A DNA stretch of 64,000 nt from Caballeronia sp. Lep1P3 (GTDB lineage: Bacteria > Pseudomonadota > Gammaproteobacteria > Burkholderiales > Burkholderiaceae). The DNA lies in contig NZ_CP084268.1 in assembly GCF_022879595.1 (NCBI RefSeq), positions 124,001 through 188,000 on the forward strand, given 5' to 3'. Of this stretch, positions 8,230 to 17,431 are shown in pieces; within the stretch, counting starts at the first letter, position 1, and the number at the start of each line of letters is the position of its first letter. Both the position numbers and the translations under genes were made by a program. The notes under the pieces are model-generated. The model worked only from the letters and a program-made list of their open reading frames with translations. It was not told the DNA's origin and made no database searches.

Positions 8230-10209
8230 ATGTCTTCAATCGACACGCAGAGGCTGTCGAACGCCATCCGCTTTCTGTCCATCGACGCGATCGTTCGCGC
8301 GGGCGAAGGTCATCAGGGCGTGCCCCTCGGCATGGCCGAAATAGCCACGGCCTTGTTCACGCGGCACATGAAGTTCAATCCCGCCGATCCGCAATGGCCC
8401 GATCGCGACCGCTTCGTGCTCTCGAACGGCCACGGCTCGATGCTGCTCTATTCGGTGCTGCATCTCGCGGGCTATGCGAACTTCGGGATCGACCAGATCA
8501 GAACGTTTCGCGACATGGGCTCGCATTGCGAAGGCCATCCCGAGTTCGACACGGCATCCGGCATCGAAGTGACGACCGGCCCGCTCGGACAAGGCATCGC
8601 GAATGCGTTCGGCATGGCGGTCGCGGAGGCGTATCTGAACGCGAAGTTCGGTGACGGCATCGTCGATCACCACACGTATGCATTCGTCGGCGACGGCTGC
8701 CTGCAGGAAGGCGTGGGGCAGGAAATGATCTCGCTCGCGGGCCATCTGAAGCTCGGCAAGCTGATCCTGTGCTGGGACGACAACCGCATCACCGATGACG
8801 GCAGCACGTCGCTTTCGATCAGCGAGGATGTGAGCGAGCGGTTTCGCGTCGCGGGCTGGCATGTGATCGAAGTCGACGGACACGATCTCGAAGCGGTGTC
8901 GAACGCGCTCGACGAAGCGAAGCACGACCCGCGGCCTTCGATGATCGCGTGCCGCACGACGATTGCACGCGGCATTGCACGCTTGCAGGGCCAGCGCGGC
9001 GGTCACAGCGGCCGTCTCTTCGACAAGGACGCCGACGCTGCCCGCAATGAACTCGGCTGGCCGCACGCGCCGTTCGACATTCCCGACGACGTGCTTCACG
9101 CATGGCGCGAAGCGGGACGGCGCAGCGAGCATGAATATCGCGCGTGGCGTGAACGTGTCGCCGCATTGCCTGCCGGCGAGCGCGCGGAGTTCGAACGCAT
9201 TCAGTCGGGCGAACTGCCCGAAGGCTGGCGCCGGACGCTCGAAGCCTACAAGCGCGAAGCGAGCCGCCGCGAAGATGTGCCCGGCGGCATCCTGATTTCC
9301 GCCGAGATCAACGATCTGCTGGCGAGCGTGATACCCGAGCGCATGGTCGGCTGCGCGGACCTCGAAGCGCCGACGAGCCACAAGCGCAGCTTGCGCGCGT
9401 TCACGGCCGAGGATCGCGGCGGGGCCTACGTCCATTGCGGCGTGCGCGAGCACGTCATGGGCTCGATGGCCAACGGCATGGCCGCGCACGGCGGCGTGAT
9501 TCCGCTTGCCGTCACCTATCTCGCGTTCTCCGACTACGAGCGCCCCGCCATGCGCATGGCCGCGTTGATGGGCCTGCCGGTGAAGTTCGTCTTCAGCCAC
9601 GACTCGATCGGCGTCGGCAAGAACGGACCGACGCATCAACCGGTCGAGATTCTCGCGTCGTTGCGCGCGATGCCGAACATGCACGTCTTCCGTCCCGCCG
9701 ATGCCGTCGAAGCCGCCGAATGCTGGATGCTCGCCTACGAGCGCAAGACCGGCCCGAGCACGATGGTCTTTGCGCGCCAGGAACTGCCGCTCGTGCGGCG
9801 CACGCACGACGACACGAACCTCTCGGCGCGCGGCGCATACGTGCTCGCGGAAGCGCAAGGCGGCGCGCGGCGCGTGACCCTCATCTCGACCGGCTCGGAA
9901 GTCGCGATCGCACTCGCGGCGCGCGAAGAGTTGCAGGCGACGGGCATTCCGACCGCTGTCGTATCGATGCCTTGCTGCGAACTGTTCGACGAGCAAGAGG
10001 CGTCGTATCGCACGAGCGTGCTCGGTGTCGACACGGTTCGCGTCGCGGTGGAAGCGGCCGTGCGCTTCGGCTGGGATCGTTACCTCGGCGATCGCGGCGG
10101 CTTCGTCGGCATGAAAGGATTCGGCGCATCGGGACCTGCGCCGACGCTCTATGAGCACTTCGGCATCACGCCCGCGCATGTCGTCGGCGAAGTGAAGCGG
10201 TATCTCTGA
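8230..10209 (+). CDS. tkt: Transketolase, full length
   Basis: 659 residues from ATG 8230, preceded by AAGGAGAAG. All three domains are present: N-terminal TPP domain (RDRFVLSNGHGSMLLY; GPLGQG; VGDGCLQEG ... DDNRITDDG), pyrimidine domain with the catalytic Glu in HCGVREHVMGSM and the FSHDSIGVGKNGPTHQPVE loop, and the C-terminal domain. Genomes normally keep a housekeeping tkt elsewhere; this one sits with a split transketolase in one operon, implying two successive or parallel C2-transfer steps. An upstream extension of this frame runs open through the TRAP gene but is a GC-bias artefact. Confidence 0.93.
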   Translation: MSSIDTQRLSNAIRFLSIDAIVRAGEGHQGVPLGMAEIATALFTRHMKFNPADPQWPDRDRFVLSNGHGSMLLYSVLHLAGYANFGIDQIRTFRDMGSHCEGHPEFDTASGIEVTTGPLGQGIANAFGMAVAEAYLNAKFGDGIVDHHTYAFVGDGCLQEGVGQEMISLAGHLKLGKLILCWDDNRITDDGSTSLSISEDVSERFRVAGWHVIEVDGHDLEAVSNALDEAKHDPRPSMIACRTTIARGIARLQGQRGGHSGRLFDKDADAARNELGWPHAPFDIPDDVLHAWREAGRRSEHEYRAWRERVAALPAGERAEFERIQSGELPEGWRRTLEAYKREASRREDVPGGILISAEINDLLASVIPERMVGCADLEAPTSHKRSLRAFTAEDRGGAYVHCGVREHVMGSMANGMAAHGGVIPLAVTYLAFSDYERPAMRMAALMGLPVKFVFSHDSIGVGKNGPTHQPVEILASLRAMPNMHVFRPADAVEAAECWMLAYERKTGPSTMVFARQELPLVRRTHDDTNLSARGAYVLAEAQGGARRVTLISTGSEVAIALAAREELQATGIPTAVVSMPCCELFDEQEASYRTSVLGVDTVRVAVEAAVRFGWDRYLGDRGGFVGMKGFGASGPAPTLYEHFGITPAHVVGEVKRYL

Positions 10210-10229
10210 ACCTTCATCACGGGACAAAC

Positions 10230-11183
10230 ATGAAGATCGTCTTTCTCGATCGCGAAACGCTCGCGCCGCAGATCAACCTGAAGCGCCCCGCGTTCGAACA
10301 CGAACTGGTCGAGTACGACCGTACCGCGCCGGACCAGGTGGTGTCGCGCTTGCAGGGCGCGAGTATCGCGATCACCAACAAGGTGGCGATCACCGCCGAT
10401 GTGCTCGCGCAATTGCCGCAACTGAAGCTGATCGCGGTGGCGGCGACGGGCACCGATTGCATCGACAAGGCCGCGTGCGCGAGGCATGGCGTCGTCGTTT
10501 CGAACATTCGCGGCTATGCGGTCAACACCGTGCCCGAACATACCTTCGCGCTGATGCTCGCGCTGCGGCGCAACGTGATCGCCTATCGCGACGATGTGCT
10601 CAACGGCGAATGGCAGAAGAGCGGCCAGTTCTGTTTCTTCAATCATGCGATCCGCGATCTCGGCGGCGCGACGCTCGGCATCATCGGCGAAGGCGTGCTC
10701 GGGCAGCGCGTCGCGGAAATCGCGAAAGCGTTCGGCATGAAGCCGCTCTTCGCGGCGCACAAGGGACGCGACGGCCTCGGCCCGCTCTACACGCCGTGGG
10801 ACGAGGTGCTCGCGACGAGCGACGTCATCACGATTCACAGCCCGCTCACGCCGCAGACGCGCGGCATGTTGTCGAGAGCCGAATTCCGCGCGATGAAGAA
10901 CAAGCCGCTCATCATCAACACGGCGCGCGGCGGACTGGTGGACGAAGCCGCGCTCGTCGAGGCGCTCGACGAAGGCTGGATCAGCGGCGTGGGCTTCGAC
11001 GTGCTGTCGACTGAACCGCCCGCGCCCGATAACCCGCTGATGCGCGTGGCGGGCAGGCCGAATGTCATCGTGACGCCGCATGTCGCCTGGGCGTCGGACG
11101 AGGCACAGCAGTCACTCGCGGATCAGCTCATGGACAACATCGGGCGCTTCGTGGCGGGTCACGCGGTCAACGTCGTGTCGTGA
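10230..11183 (+). CDS. D-2-hydroxyacid dehydrogenase (hydroxypyruvate/glyoxylate reductase-like)
   Basis: 317 residues. NAD(P) fold GIIGEGVLG (150-158); catalytic R233 (TARGGLVDEAAL), E262 (STEPP) and H284 (TPHVAW) are all present. The segment after beta-2 (AAHKGR) is basic and lacks the usual Asp, which favours NADP(H). Last gene of the transketolase/TRAP operon, 20 bases after tkt. With transketolases moving glycolaldehyde-type C2 units, reduction or oxidation of glyoxylate/hydroxypyruvate-type acids is a reasonable role. Confidence 0.88.
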   Translation: MKIVFLDRETLAPQINLKRPAFEHELVEYDRTAPDQVVSRLQGASIAITNKVAITADVLAQLPQLKLIAVAATGTDCIDKAACARHGVVVSNIRGYAVNTVPEHTFALMLALRRNVIAYRDDVLNGEWQKSGQFCFFNHAIRDLGGATLGIIGEGVLGQRVAEIAKAFGMKPLFAAHKGRDGLGPLYTPWDEVLATSDVITIHSPLTPQTRGMLSRAEFRAMKNKPLIINTARGGLVDEAALVEALDEGWISGVGFDVLSTEPPAPDNPLMRVAGRPNVIVTPHVAWASDEAQQSLADQLMDNIGRFVAGHAVNVVS

Positions 11184-11371
11184 GGCGGACGGGCGGGCGG
11201 CGAATACGTATCGTCCAATTTTTTTCAGGCGTAGTTGAGGAAAACTGCATTGATCGGCAAGCGTCACCGCTGCCATTCTGATACCACGCGGCGGGAAAAC
11301 CAAAGCACGAATAACCGACCCCGTTGCATGCAGGCGCTCAAAGACGAAGCGCCCTGCCCTCATACAAATAT

Positions 11372-11393
11372 TGCGCGATTCAGTCATCGCGCA
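11372..11393. promoter_or_regulatory. Inverted repeat, candidate operator for the ABC operon
   Basis: TGCGCGAT-TCAGTC-ATCGCGCA: perfect 8-base arms with a 6-base spacer, about 220 bases before the ATPase start. It has no T-run, so it is not a terminator. It could bind a LacI/GntR-type sugar regulator, but no such regulator gene is in the window. Confidence 0.4.
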
Positions 11394-11450
11394 GGAGACA
11401 CGAAATGCCTTGTCAGCCCTCTCTTGCCGATTCGCCCGGCCCGGCGCTCA

Positions 11451-11480
11451 ACGGCGTCTAACGACGTCTAACGACGTCTA
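11451..11480 (+). repeat. 10-base tandem repeat, three copies
   Basis: ACGGCGTCTA, ACGACGTCTA, ACGACGTCTA in direct succession. Function unknown; the second and third copies are identical, so recent slippage duplication is likely. Confidence 0.6.
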
Positions 11481-11610
11481 GCCGCTCGCCCGCCGCGCAT
11501 TGCACACGGCACAGCACGGCACGTCAATCCGCGTATCAACCAAGCTGCCCGCAAACGCCGGCGCGGTCCTCGTGACATGCGTCGAGCTTTCGTATCGATG
11601 GAGAATCGCG

Positions 11611-13143
11611 ATGGCTCAAGAGCCGTATTTGCTGCATGCACGTTCGATCGTCAAGAGCTTCGGCCCGACGAGCGTATTGAAGGGATTCGATCTTTCCATC
11701 GCGCCGGGCGAAGTGCATGCGTTCCTCGGCGGCAACGGCGCGGGGAAGTCCACGTTCATCAAGATCATCTCCGGCCAGCACGAGCGGGACAGCGGCACGC
11801 TCCAGTTCGACGGACAGGACATGGGCGCTGCGTCGGCATCGCCCGTCGATTCGGGCATGATCGCGGTCGTCAATCAGGAACTCGCGCTACTGCCGCATCT
11901 GTCGGTCGCGGAAAACATCGCGATGCCGCGCCTGCATCGCGGGATGCGCACCTACAGCGAACGCGCATCGAAGGCGTTGGCGATCGATGCACTGTCGCTC
12001 ATCGACCCGCATTTCGCGCGAGAGTCGGTGGGACGTCTCGTGGGCGATCTGACGCTGCACGAACGACAACTCGTGGAGATCGCCCGTTCGCTCGGTTCCG
12101 GCGCGAAGCTCCTGCTGCTCGACGAACCGACTGCCAACCTCACCGCAGCCGAAACCGCGCGTCTCTTCGCGGTGCTGCGCAAGCTGATAGCGGATACCGG
12201 GCTCGCCGTGCTGTTCGTGTCTCACCGGATGCGTGAAATCCGCCAGATCGCGGACGTGTGCACCATCATCCGCGACGGCAAGACAGCCGTCGACCGCGTG
12301 CGGCTCGGCGATATCACGGACCGCCAGATCGTCGACTTCATGGGACAGAGCGCCGTGCCGGATGAGCGCGTCGAGAGCGAGGCGGAAGAAGCTATTCACG
12401 CGAGCGCGGAGAGCGAGCGATCGCCCGATGCAAGCCACGTTCGTGCGCAAGCGATCACGCTCCGGCACGACGGCATCGAAGTCGAAGTCGCGCCCGGCTC
12501 GATCATCGGCCTCGCCGGAGCGCCGACCGGCCCTGTCGCGCTGATCGAGGCACTCACGGGAATCGCGAGGCGCACCGCGTGGAGTATCACGCGCAACGGC
12601 GCGGCGATCCGGTACGCGAGCCCGTCGGCGGCGGCGCGCGCGGGCGTCGGCTATATCTCCGGCGACCGCGCGAACAAGGGCATTCTCGCCACGCTGCCGA
12701 TCATCGACAACCTCATGGCGGCGCGCCGCATCGTCGAGCGTCGCAGCGTCGCGCGCAGTGAAGAACTGGAACACGGCACAAGCCTGCTCAACGCACTCAG
12801 GATTCGCGCGGGATCGCTCTGGGATCTGCCATCGACGCTGAGCGGCGGCACGCAACAAAAGATTCTCGTCGCGCGCTGGCTCGCGCTCAAGCCCAAGCTG
12901 CTCATCCTCGAAGAGCCGACGCGCGGCGTCGACATTCGCACGAAGCGCGAAATCTACGCGCTCATCCGCAAGCTCGCGGCGCAAGGAACGGCCGTCGTCT
13001 GGTGGTCGACCGAATACGTGGAGCTGGTCGAGCTTTGCGACACCGTGCTCGCCTTCGACCTGTCGGGCCGGCCGACAGGCGTGCTGCGCCACGCCGAAGT
13101 CGACGAGACCAACCTCGCCAACGCAACCGGAATGGCCGCCTGA
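11611..13143 (+). CDS. Sugar ABC transporter ATP-binding protein (RbsA/MglA type)
   Basis: 510 residues from ATG 11611 (GGAGA upstream; the in-frame start at 11500 lacks a site). Tandem ATPase of the ribose-import family. Domain 1: Walker A GGNGAGKST (40-48), signature DLTLHERQLVEIARSL, Walker B LLLLDEPTANL. Domain 2: the P-loop region is degenerate (GLAGAPTGPVALIEAL, without the Lys), the signature LSGGTQQKILVARWL is intact and Walker B reads LLILEEPTRGVD. A weakened second P-loop is usual in this family. First gene of the four-gene operon to 16204. Confidence 0.93.
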   Translation: MAQEPYLLHARSIVKSFGPTSVLKGFDLSIAPGEVHAFLGGNGAGKSTFIKIISGQHERDSGTLQFDGQDMGAASASPVDSGMIAVVNQELALLPHLSVAENIAMPRLHRGMRTYSERASKALAIDALSLIDPHFARESVGRLVGDLTLHERQLVEIARSLGSGAKLLLLDEPTANLTAAETARLFAVLRKLIADTGLAVLFVSHRMREIRQIADVCTIIRDGKTAVDRVRLGDITDRQIVDFMGQSAVPDERVESEAEEAIHASAESERSPDASHVRAQAITLRHDGIEVEVAPGSIIGLAGAPTGPVALIEALTGIARRTAWSITRNGAAIRYASPSAAARAGVGYISGDRANKGILATLPIIDNLMAARRIVERRSVARSEELEHGTSLLNALRIRAGSLWDLPSTLSGGTQQKILVARWLALKPKLLILEEPTRGVDIRTKREIYALIRKLAAQGTAVVWWSTEYVELVELCDTVLAFDLSGRPTGVLRHAEVDETNLANATGMAA

Positions 13144-13187
13144 ATACGGCATAGGCCGCGCCAACAGCATTCAAACAGGAGACGATC

Positions 13188-14183
13188 ATGAAGACAGTCA
13201 CCCGCCCGATCGAGGGCGAAAGCAGTCAGTCGAGCGGTAGCGTGAGGCGCCTGCTGTCCACCTACCGGACCGAGATCGCGATTGCGATCGCGATCGTCAT
13301 CATCGAACTCGGCGTCGGCATGATCGTGCCGGCGGCACTGTCGGCGGGGAACATCGCGAACGTGTCACAGGCGGCCGCGCCGCTCGTCATCATGGCCTTC
13401 GGCGTGCTGCTCGTGATCATCACCGGCGGCATCGACTTGTCCGTTGGCTCGGTGTTTTCGTTGACGGGCATGGTCACGGGTCTCGCGATGGCGCATGGCT
13501 TCGGCGCGGTCGCAAGCAGTCTCGCCGGGCTTGCAGTCGGTCTCGTCATCGGCACGATCAACGGCGCGCTCGTCACCTTCGTCGGGCTTGCGCCGTTCGT
13601 CGTGACGTTGAGCACCTATGCCATTGCGGGCAGCCTTTCCTTCATCGTGACCGACGGCCACTCGCTTCCGATTTCCGACCCGGACTACTGGCTCCTCAAC
13701 TCCGGCTCGCTGGTTCCGGGCGTCATCAACTACGTCCTGTGGTGCGCGCTGTTGCTGGTGGCAATCGAGTTCTGTCTGCGCAAGGTGGTGGCAGGCCGCT
13801 GGTTGTATGCGATCGGAAGCAGCAGTTCGTCGGCGCGCGTCATCGGCATTCCCGTCAACCGCGTGCGCCTGAGCGCCTACGTGTTGTCGGGGCTGCTCGC
13901 GTCGTTCGCGGGCATCGTGAGCATCTCGTACATCAGCAATGCGGAAGCGACGGCCGGTTCGAGCCTCATGCTCCAGGCGATCGCAGCGGTCGTGATCGGT
14001 GGCGCGAGTCTTTTTGGCGGCACGGGTTCCGCCATCGGCGCACTCCTCGGCTCCCTGATGATCACGATCATTCAGAACGGCGCGAACCTCATCGGCGTGA
14101 ACAGTTTCTGGCAAGGCACCGTGACAGGTGTCGTCATTCTCATTGCGGTACTCGTCGACCGCATCACCAAAGCGCGGCGCTAG
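13188..14183 (+). CDS. Sugar ABC transporter permease (RbsC type)
   Basis: 331 residues, multi-helix membrane protein with the family segments GIDLSVGSVFSLTGMV, GTINGALVTFVGLAPFVVTLST and ASLFGGTGSAIGALLGSLMI. AGGAGAC precedes the ATG. It forms the channel of the importer with the ATPase 44 bases upstream and the binding protein 33 bases downstream. Confidence 0.93.
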   Translation: MKTVTRPIEGESSQSSGSVRRLLSTYRTEIAIAIAIVIIELGVGMIVPAALSAGNIANVSQAAAPLVIMAFGVLLVIITGGIDLSVGSVFSLTGMVTGLAMAHGFGAVASSLAGLAVGLVIGTINGALVTFVGLAPFVVTLSTYAIAGSLSFIVTDGHSLPISDPDYWLLNSGSLVPGVINYVLWCALLLVAIEFCLRKVVAGRWLYAIGSSSSSARVIGIPVNRVRLSAYVLSGLLASFAGIVSISYISNAEATAGSSLMLQAIAAVVIGGASLFGGTGSAIGALLGSLMITIIQNGANLIGVNSFWQGTVTGVVILIAVLVDRITKARR

Positions 14184-14216
14184 AGCCGCGTCGAACAGCA
14201 TCCAAAGGAGACAAAG

Positions 14217-15233
14217 ATGACTACCTGCGCTTTCGATACCACTCGCGCCTCGAAATGGCGTGTCGCAAACTGGACGGCAGCGGCTGCGCTCGCGCTTGCC
14301 GCCGTGACTTCTCATCCGGCGTTCGCGGAGGACAAGCAGACGGTCGCCTATATTGCGCCGTCGCTCGACATCTCTTACTGGCAGTGGGTGGCGTATGGCG
14401 TCAAACAGCGAGCGAAAGAACTCGGCATGAACTATGTCGAATTCACGTCGGAGAACTCGCCGGCCAAACAGATGGACAACGTTCGCACGGCGCTGACGCG
14501 CGGCGTGACGGCCGTGGTGATGGGACCGGTCAGTTCGACGAGCACGCCGCCCGTGCTTCGCCTGCTGAAGGACAAGGGCGTGCCGATTGCATTTACCGGC
14601 ATCGGCCCCGGCGCGGGACAGAAAGACTATACGTCGGCGGTGACGGCGAACAACTACGAGACGGGCAAGGCCGAAGGCTCCTACGTGTGCAAGCTCGCCA
14701 AGGAACGCGGCGGCAACAAGATCGCGATGCTGTCGCTGCCGCAAGACCGCGAGAACGCCCAGAAGTACATGAAGGGCGCGAAAGAATCGTTCGCCGCCGA
14801 TGGGTGCGATCTCGTGCAGGTTCTCGAAACGCACGGCCTGACGGTGAACGAAGCGGTCTCTCAGGCCAACGACATCCTCACGGCTCATCCCGATGTCAAG
14901 GCTATCTACGGCATGTATGACGAAGCGGCAACGGGCGCGGCCAAGGCGCTGCAGACGCGCGGACTGACGGGCAAGGTCGCCATTGTCACCGCCGATGGCA
15001 GCCCGACGACGATCCGTCTGCTTCGCGATGGCGCGATTCAGGGCATCTTCCTGCAGGAAGCGGTCGGCCAGGGCATCGATGCGACGACGCAGGTGCACAA
15101 TGCGCTCAACCATCAGCCGACGACGCAGGAACTCGCGCTGAAGGAGCCGCTGGTCACCAAGGACACGATCGACAAAGCCGACGCGCAGCAGACCGTGAAG
15201 CGCGTCTATCCGCCTTCGGCCGGCAGCTATTGA
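14217..15233 (+). CDS. Sugar ABC transporter periplasmic binding protein (RbsB type)
   Basis: 338 residues. Sec signal peptide (hydrophobic stretch about 20-37, cleavage near AFA-ED) followed by the type-1 periplasmic sugar-binding fold: [16 protein letters not shown] at the start, repeated Rossmann halves, and [21 protein letters not shown] near the C terminus. AAAGGAGAC precedes the ATG. The ligand is probably a monosaccharide or sugar lactone/acid, given the lactonase-like gene that follows. Confidence 0.9.
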   Translation: MTTCAFDTTRASKWRVANWTAAAALALAAVTSHPAFAEDKQTVAYIAPSLDISYWQWVAYGVKQRAKELGMNYVEFTSENSPAKQMDNVRTALTRGVTAVVMGPVSSTSTPPVLRLLKDKGVPIAFTGIGPGAGQKDYTSAVTANNYETGKAEGSYVCKLAKERGGNKIAMLSLPQDRENAQKYMKGAKESFAADGCDLVQVLETHGLTVNEAVSQANDILTAHPDVKAIYGMYDEAATGAAKALQTRGLTGKVAIVTADGSPTTIRLLRDGAIQGIFLQEAVGQGIDATTQVHNALNHQPTTQELALKEPLVTKDTIDKADAQQTVKRVYPPSAGSY

Positions 15234-15307
15234 ACGTCGTGCCGTCGCGAGCCGCCGTGCATGACTGGCGGCTCCGGAGCCGGGCAATCAAAGAAAACGG
15301 AGACATC

Positions 15308-16204
15308 ATGGACAACTTTCCCATCATCGACCCTCATCACCATCTGTACGACCTGAAGACAGGAAACTATCCGTGGCTGCAAGGCCCGATGCTGGACCGC
15401 GTGTTCGGCGACTATTCGGCGATTCGCAAGGACTATCTGATCGACGACTTTCTCGCCGACATCAAGAATCAGAATGTCGTGAAGACCGTGCATCTCCAGG
15501 TCGAGTACGACCACAACGATCCCGTCGCCGAAACGCGCTGGCTGCAAGGCGTCGCGAACGAGCACGGCTATCCGCATGGAATCGTCGGTTTCGCGGACCT
15601 GTCGTCGCCGGGTGTGCAGCAGGTTCTCGAGGCACATCTCGAGTTTCCGAACGTGCGCGGCATTCGTCAGTGCCTGAACTTCCACCGCGACCCGGTCAAG
15701 ACGTTCATCGACAGTCCGCATCTCATGAGCGATGCGCAATGGCGTGCCGGTTATGCGCTCCTCGAACGCTACGGTCTGTCATTCGACTTGCAGCTCTACT
15801 ACACGCAAATGGAAGAAGCGACCGCGCTTGCGCGTGATTTTCCCGACACGCCTGTCGTGCTCAATCACACGGGCATGCCGGTGGACCGGTCGCCCGAAGA
15901 AATCGACGCATGGAAGAAGAGCATGACGCTGCTGGCGAGCGCGCCGAACGTGTTCTGCAAGATATCGGGCCTCGGCATGGGCGACTGGAAGTGGACGGTC
16001 GACAGCATCCGTCCTTTCGTGCTGCATGCGATCGAAGCCTTCGGAGTGAAGCGGTGCATGTTCGCGAGCAACTTTCCGGTCGACAAGCTATTCAGCAGCT
16101 ATGACGATGTGTTCAACGCGTTCAAGACGATCACCCAAGGTTTCTCGGACGATGAACGACGCGCACTGTTTCATGACAATGCCGAGCGCGTTTATCGGCT
16201 TTGA
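15308..16204 (+). CDS. Amidohydrolase-2 family hydrolase (lactonase-like)
   Basis: 298 residues from ATG 15308 (GGAGAC just upstream; the frame from 15230 has no site). TIM-barrel metal hydrolase: IIDPHHHLYD gives the first-strand HxH motif, LNHTGMP a barrel His, and FASNFPVD the final-strand region where L-fucono-1,5-lactonases and related enzymes carry SDWP. Placed last in the sugar ABC operon, so hydrolysis of an imported or internally formed sugar lactone is the likely role. Confidence 0.85.
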   Translation: MDNFPIIDPHHHLYDLKTGNYPWLQGPMLDRVFGDYSAIRKDYLIDDFLADIKNQNVVKTVHLQVEYDHNDPVAETRWLQGVANEHGYPHGIVGFADLSSPGVQQVLEAHLEFPNVRGIRQCLNFHRDPVKTFIDSPHLMSDAQWRAGYALLERYGLSFDLQLYYTQMEEATALARDFPDTPVVLNHTGMPVDRSPEEIDAWKKSMTLLASAPNVFCKISGLGMGDWKWTVDSIRPFVLHAIEAFGVKRCMFASNFPVDKLFSSYDDVFNAFKTITQGFSDDERRALFHDNAERVYRL

Positions 16205-16230
16205 TCGGCTTCAATTGGCTTGGATCGGCT
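16191..16230 (+). repeat. 10-base imperfect tandem repeat spanning the amidohydrolase stop
   Basis: Four 10-base units: TTTATCGGCT, TTGATCGGCT, TCAATTGGCT, TGGATCGGCT. The stop codon TGA (16202-16204) lies in the second unit. Copy-number slippage here would move the C terminus of the hydrolase. Confidence 0.6.
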
Positions 16231-16298
16231 GCATAGGGCCGGCGTCGCGCATGCGGATCATGCGAATTCCGCAAAACGCGGCGCCGGCTCGCCCTTCC

Positions 16299-16466
16299 TT
16301 ATTGCCACTTCGCGTTTTTATGGCGGCTGCGGCCGACCGCGTCCCACAGCCTTTTGGCCTGCTTCTGTGGGGACTTCGAGTGGTCTTCGTGGTGAGGCTC
16401 TGCGTCGGCAGCGTGACCGAACGTGACGCCTCGCCTTGCGCGCCTGAACATATCGGCGAATCTCAT
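16299..16466 (-). CDS. Small hypothetical protein
   Basis: 55 residues from an ATG whose start is at 16466 on the minus strand. A very strong Shine-Dalgarno (AAAGGAGGT, about five bases upstream) argues for a real gene and against the longer frame from 16634. The product is basic and His-rich (MRFADMFRRARRGVTFGH ... HHEDHSK), without signal peptide or membrane helix. Read divergently from the ParA gene. I do not recognise the family. Confidence 0.6.
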   Translation of the reverse strand: MRFADMFRRARRGVTFGHAADAEPHHEDHSKSPQKQAKRLWDAVGRSRHKNAKWQ

Positions 16467-16654
16467 CGCGACCTCCTTTTGCGGCAAAGACACCGCGAAT
16501 TCAGTGTACTCCGCCGGCTCTTCCGCTGAAGCACCAATTGATCGACCGCCCGCTTCGATGCAGGCGCATGCGCTAATATCGGCATGAGTGTGACGTGCGG
16601 CGTTGCACCAGACTTCGTTCGAACGCCCGTTCATTTCCCGAGGAAAGCCAGCCG

Positions 16655-17419
16655 ATGCGACGTGTCGTCTTCAATCAAAAGGGTGGCGTGGGCAAGTCCA
16701 CCATCGTCTGCAATCTCGCTGCGATCAGCGCATCGCGCGGTTTGCGCACGCTCGTCATCGATCTCGATCCGCAAGGCAACGCGAGCCAGTATCTGCTCGG
16801 CGCAAGCGCGCCCGACGCGCAGCCGAATCTCGCGAGCTTCTTCGAATCGGCACTGAGTTACAGCTTTCGCGAACCCGCGTTCGATTCGTTCATTCACGCG
16901 ACGCCGTTCGAGAATCTCGACATCGTGCCGTCGCATCCGTCGCTGGAAACGCTGCAAGCCAAGCTCGAATCGCGCTACAAAATCTACAAGCTGCGCGACG
17001 CGCTCAGGAGCCTCACGGATTACGACGCCGTGTATATCGACACGCCGCCCGCGCTCAACTTCTTCACGCGCTCGGCGCTGATTGCGGTGGAGCGCTGTCT
17101 CGTGCCGTTCGACTGCGACGACTTCTCGCGCCGTGCACTCTATTCCGTGCTGGAAAACGTGCAGGAAATCCGCCACGACCACAATCCCGATCTGAACGTC
17201 GAAGGCATCATCATCAATCAGTTTCAGCCGCGCGCGAGTCTGCCGAGGCAACTCGTCGACGAACTGCGCGCCGAAGACCTGCCCGTGCTGGACGCGCATC
17301 TGTCTTCGTCGGTGAAGATTCGGGAAAGCCATCAACGCGCGCAGCCGATGATCTATTTCGAGCCGCGTCACAAGCTCGCGCAGGAATACGCCGCGCTGCA
17401 CGACGAACTCAATCGCTGA
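16655..17419 (+). CDS. ParA-family ATPase (orphan)
   Basis: 254 residues from ATG 16655 with GAGGAAAG upstream. Deviant Walker A KGGVGKST close to the N terminus with the signature Lys, Walker A' region DLDPQGNASQYL, and Walker B-like YIDTPPALNF. The family uses ATP-dependent dimers on DNA to position plasmids, chromosomes or protein cargo. No parB or parS-like repeat lies beside it, so a replicon-partition role is not supported; cargo positioning or an unrelated regulatory role are open. Confidence 0.88.
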   Translation: MRRVVFNQKGGVGKSTIVCNLAAISASRGLRTLVIDLDPQGNASQYLLGASAPDAQPNLASFFESALSYSFREPAFDSFIHATPFENLDIVPSHPSLETLQAKLESRYKIYKLRDALRSLTDYDAVYIDTPPALNFFTRSALIAVERCLVPFDCDDFSRRALYSVLENVQEIRHDHNPDLNVEGIIINQFQPRASLPRQLVDELRAEDLPVLDAHLSSSVKIRESHQRAQPMIYFEPRHKLAQEYAALHDELNR

Positions 17420-17431
17420 CGAACGCAGCCG

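Larger units (their letters stand above)
11184..11610. other. Long intergenic region before the sugar ABC operon
   Basis: About 430 bases with no credible gene. It separates two operons read in the same direction and holds an 8-base-arm inverted repeat (11372-11393) and three tandem 10-base repeats (11451-11480). The nearby frame from 11500 is an upstream extension of the ABC gene without a ribosome-binding site. No terminator of clear quality is seen after 11183. Confidence 0.6.

Noticed and set aside
11184..11225. Terminator after the D-2-hydroxyacid dehydrogenase gene
   Set aside because: GGACG...CGTCC followed by a T-run is present, but the stem is only five bases with a long GC-rich loop, so it was not called.
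16655..17419. Plasmid partition locus
   Set aside because: No parB, no centromere-like repeats and no replication gene beside the ParA.
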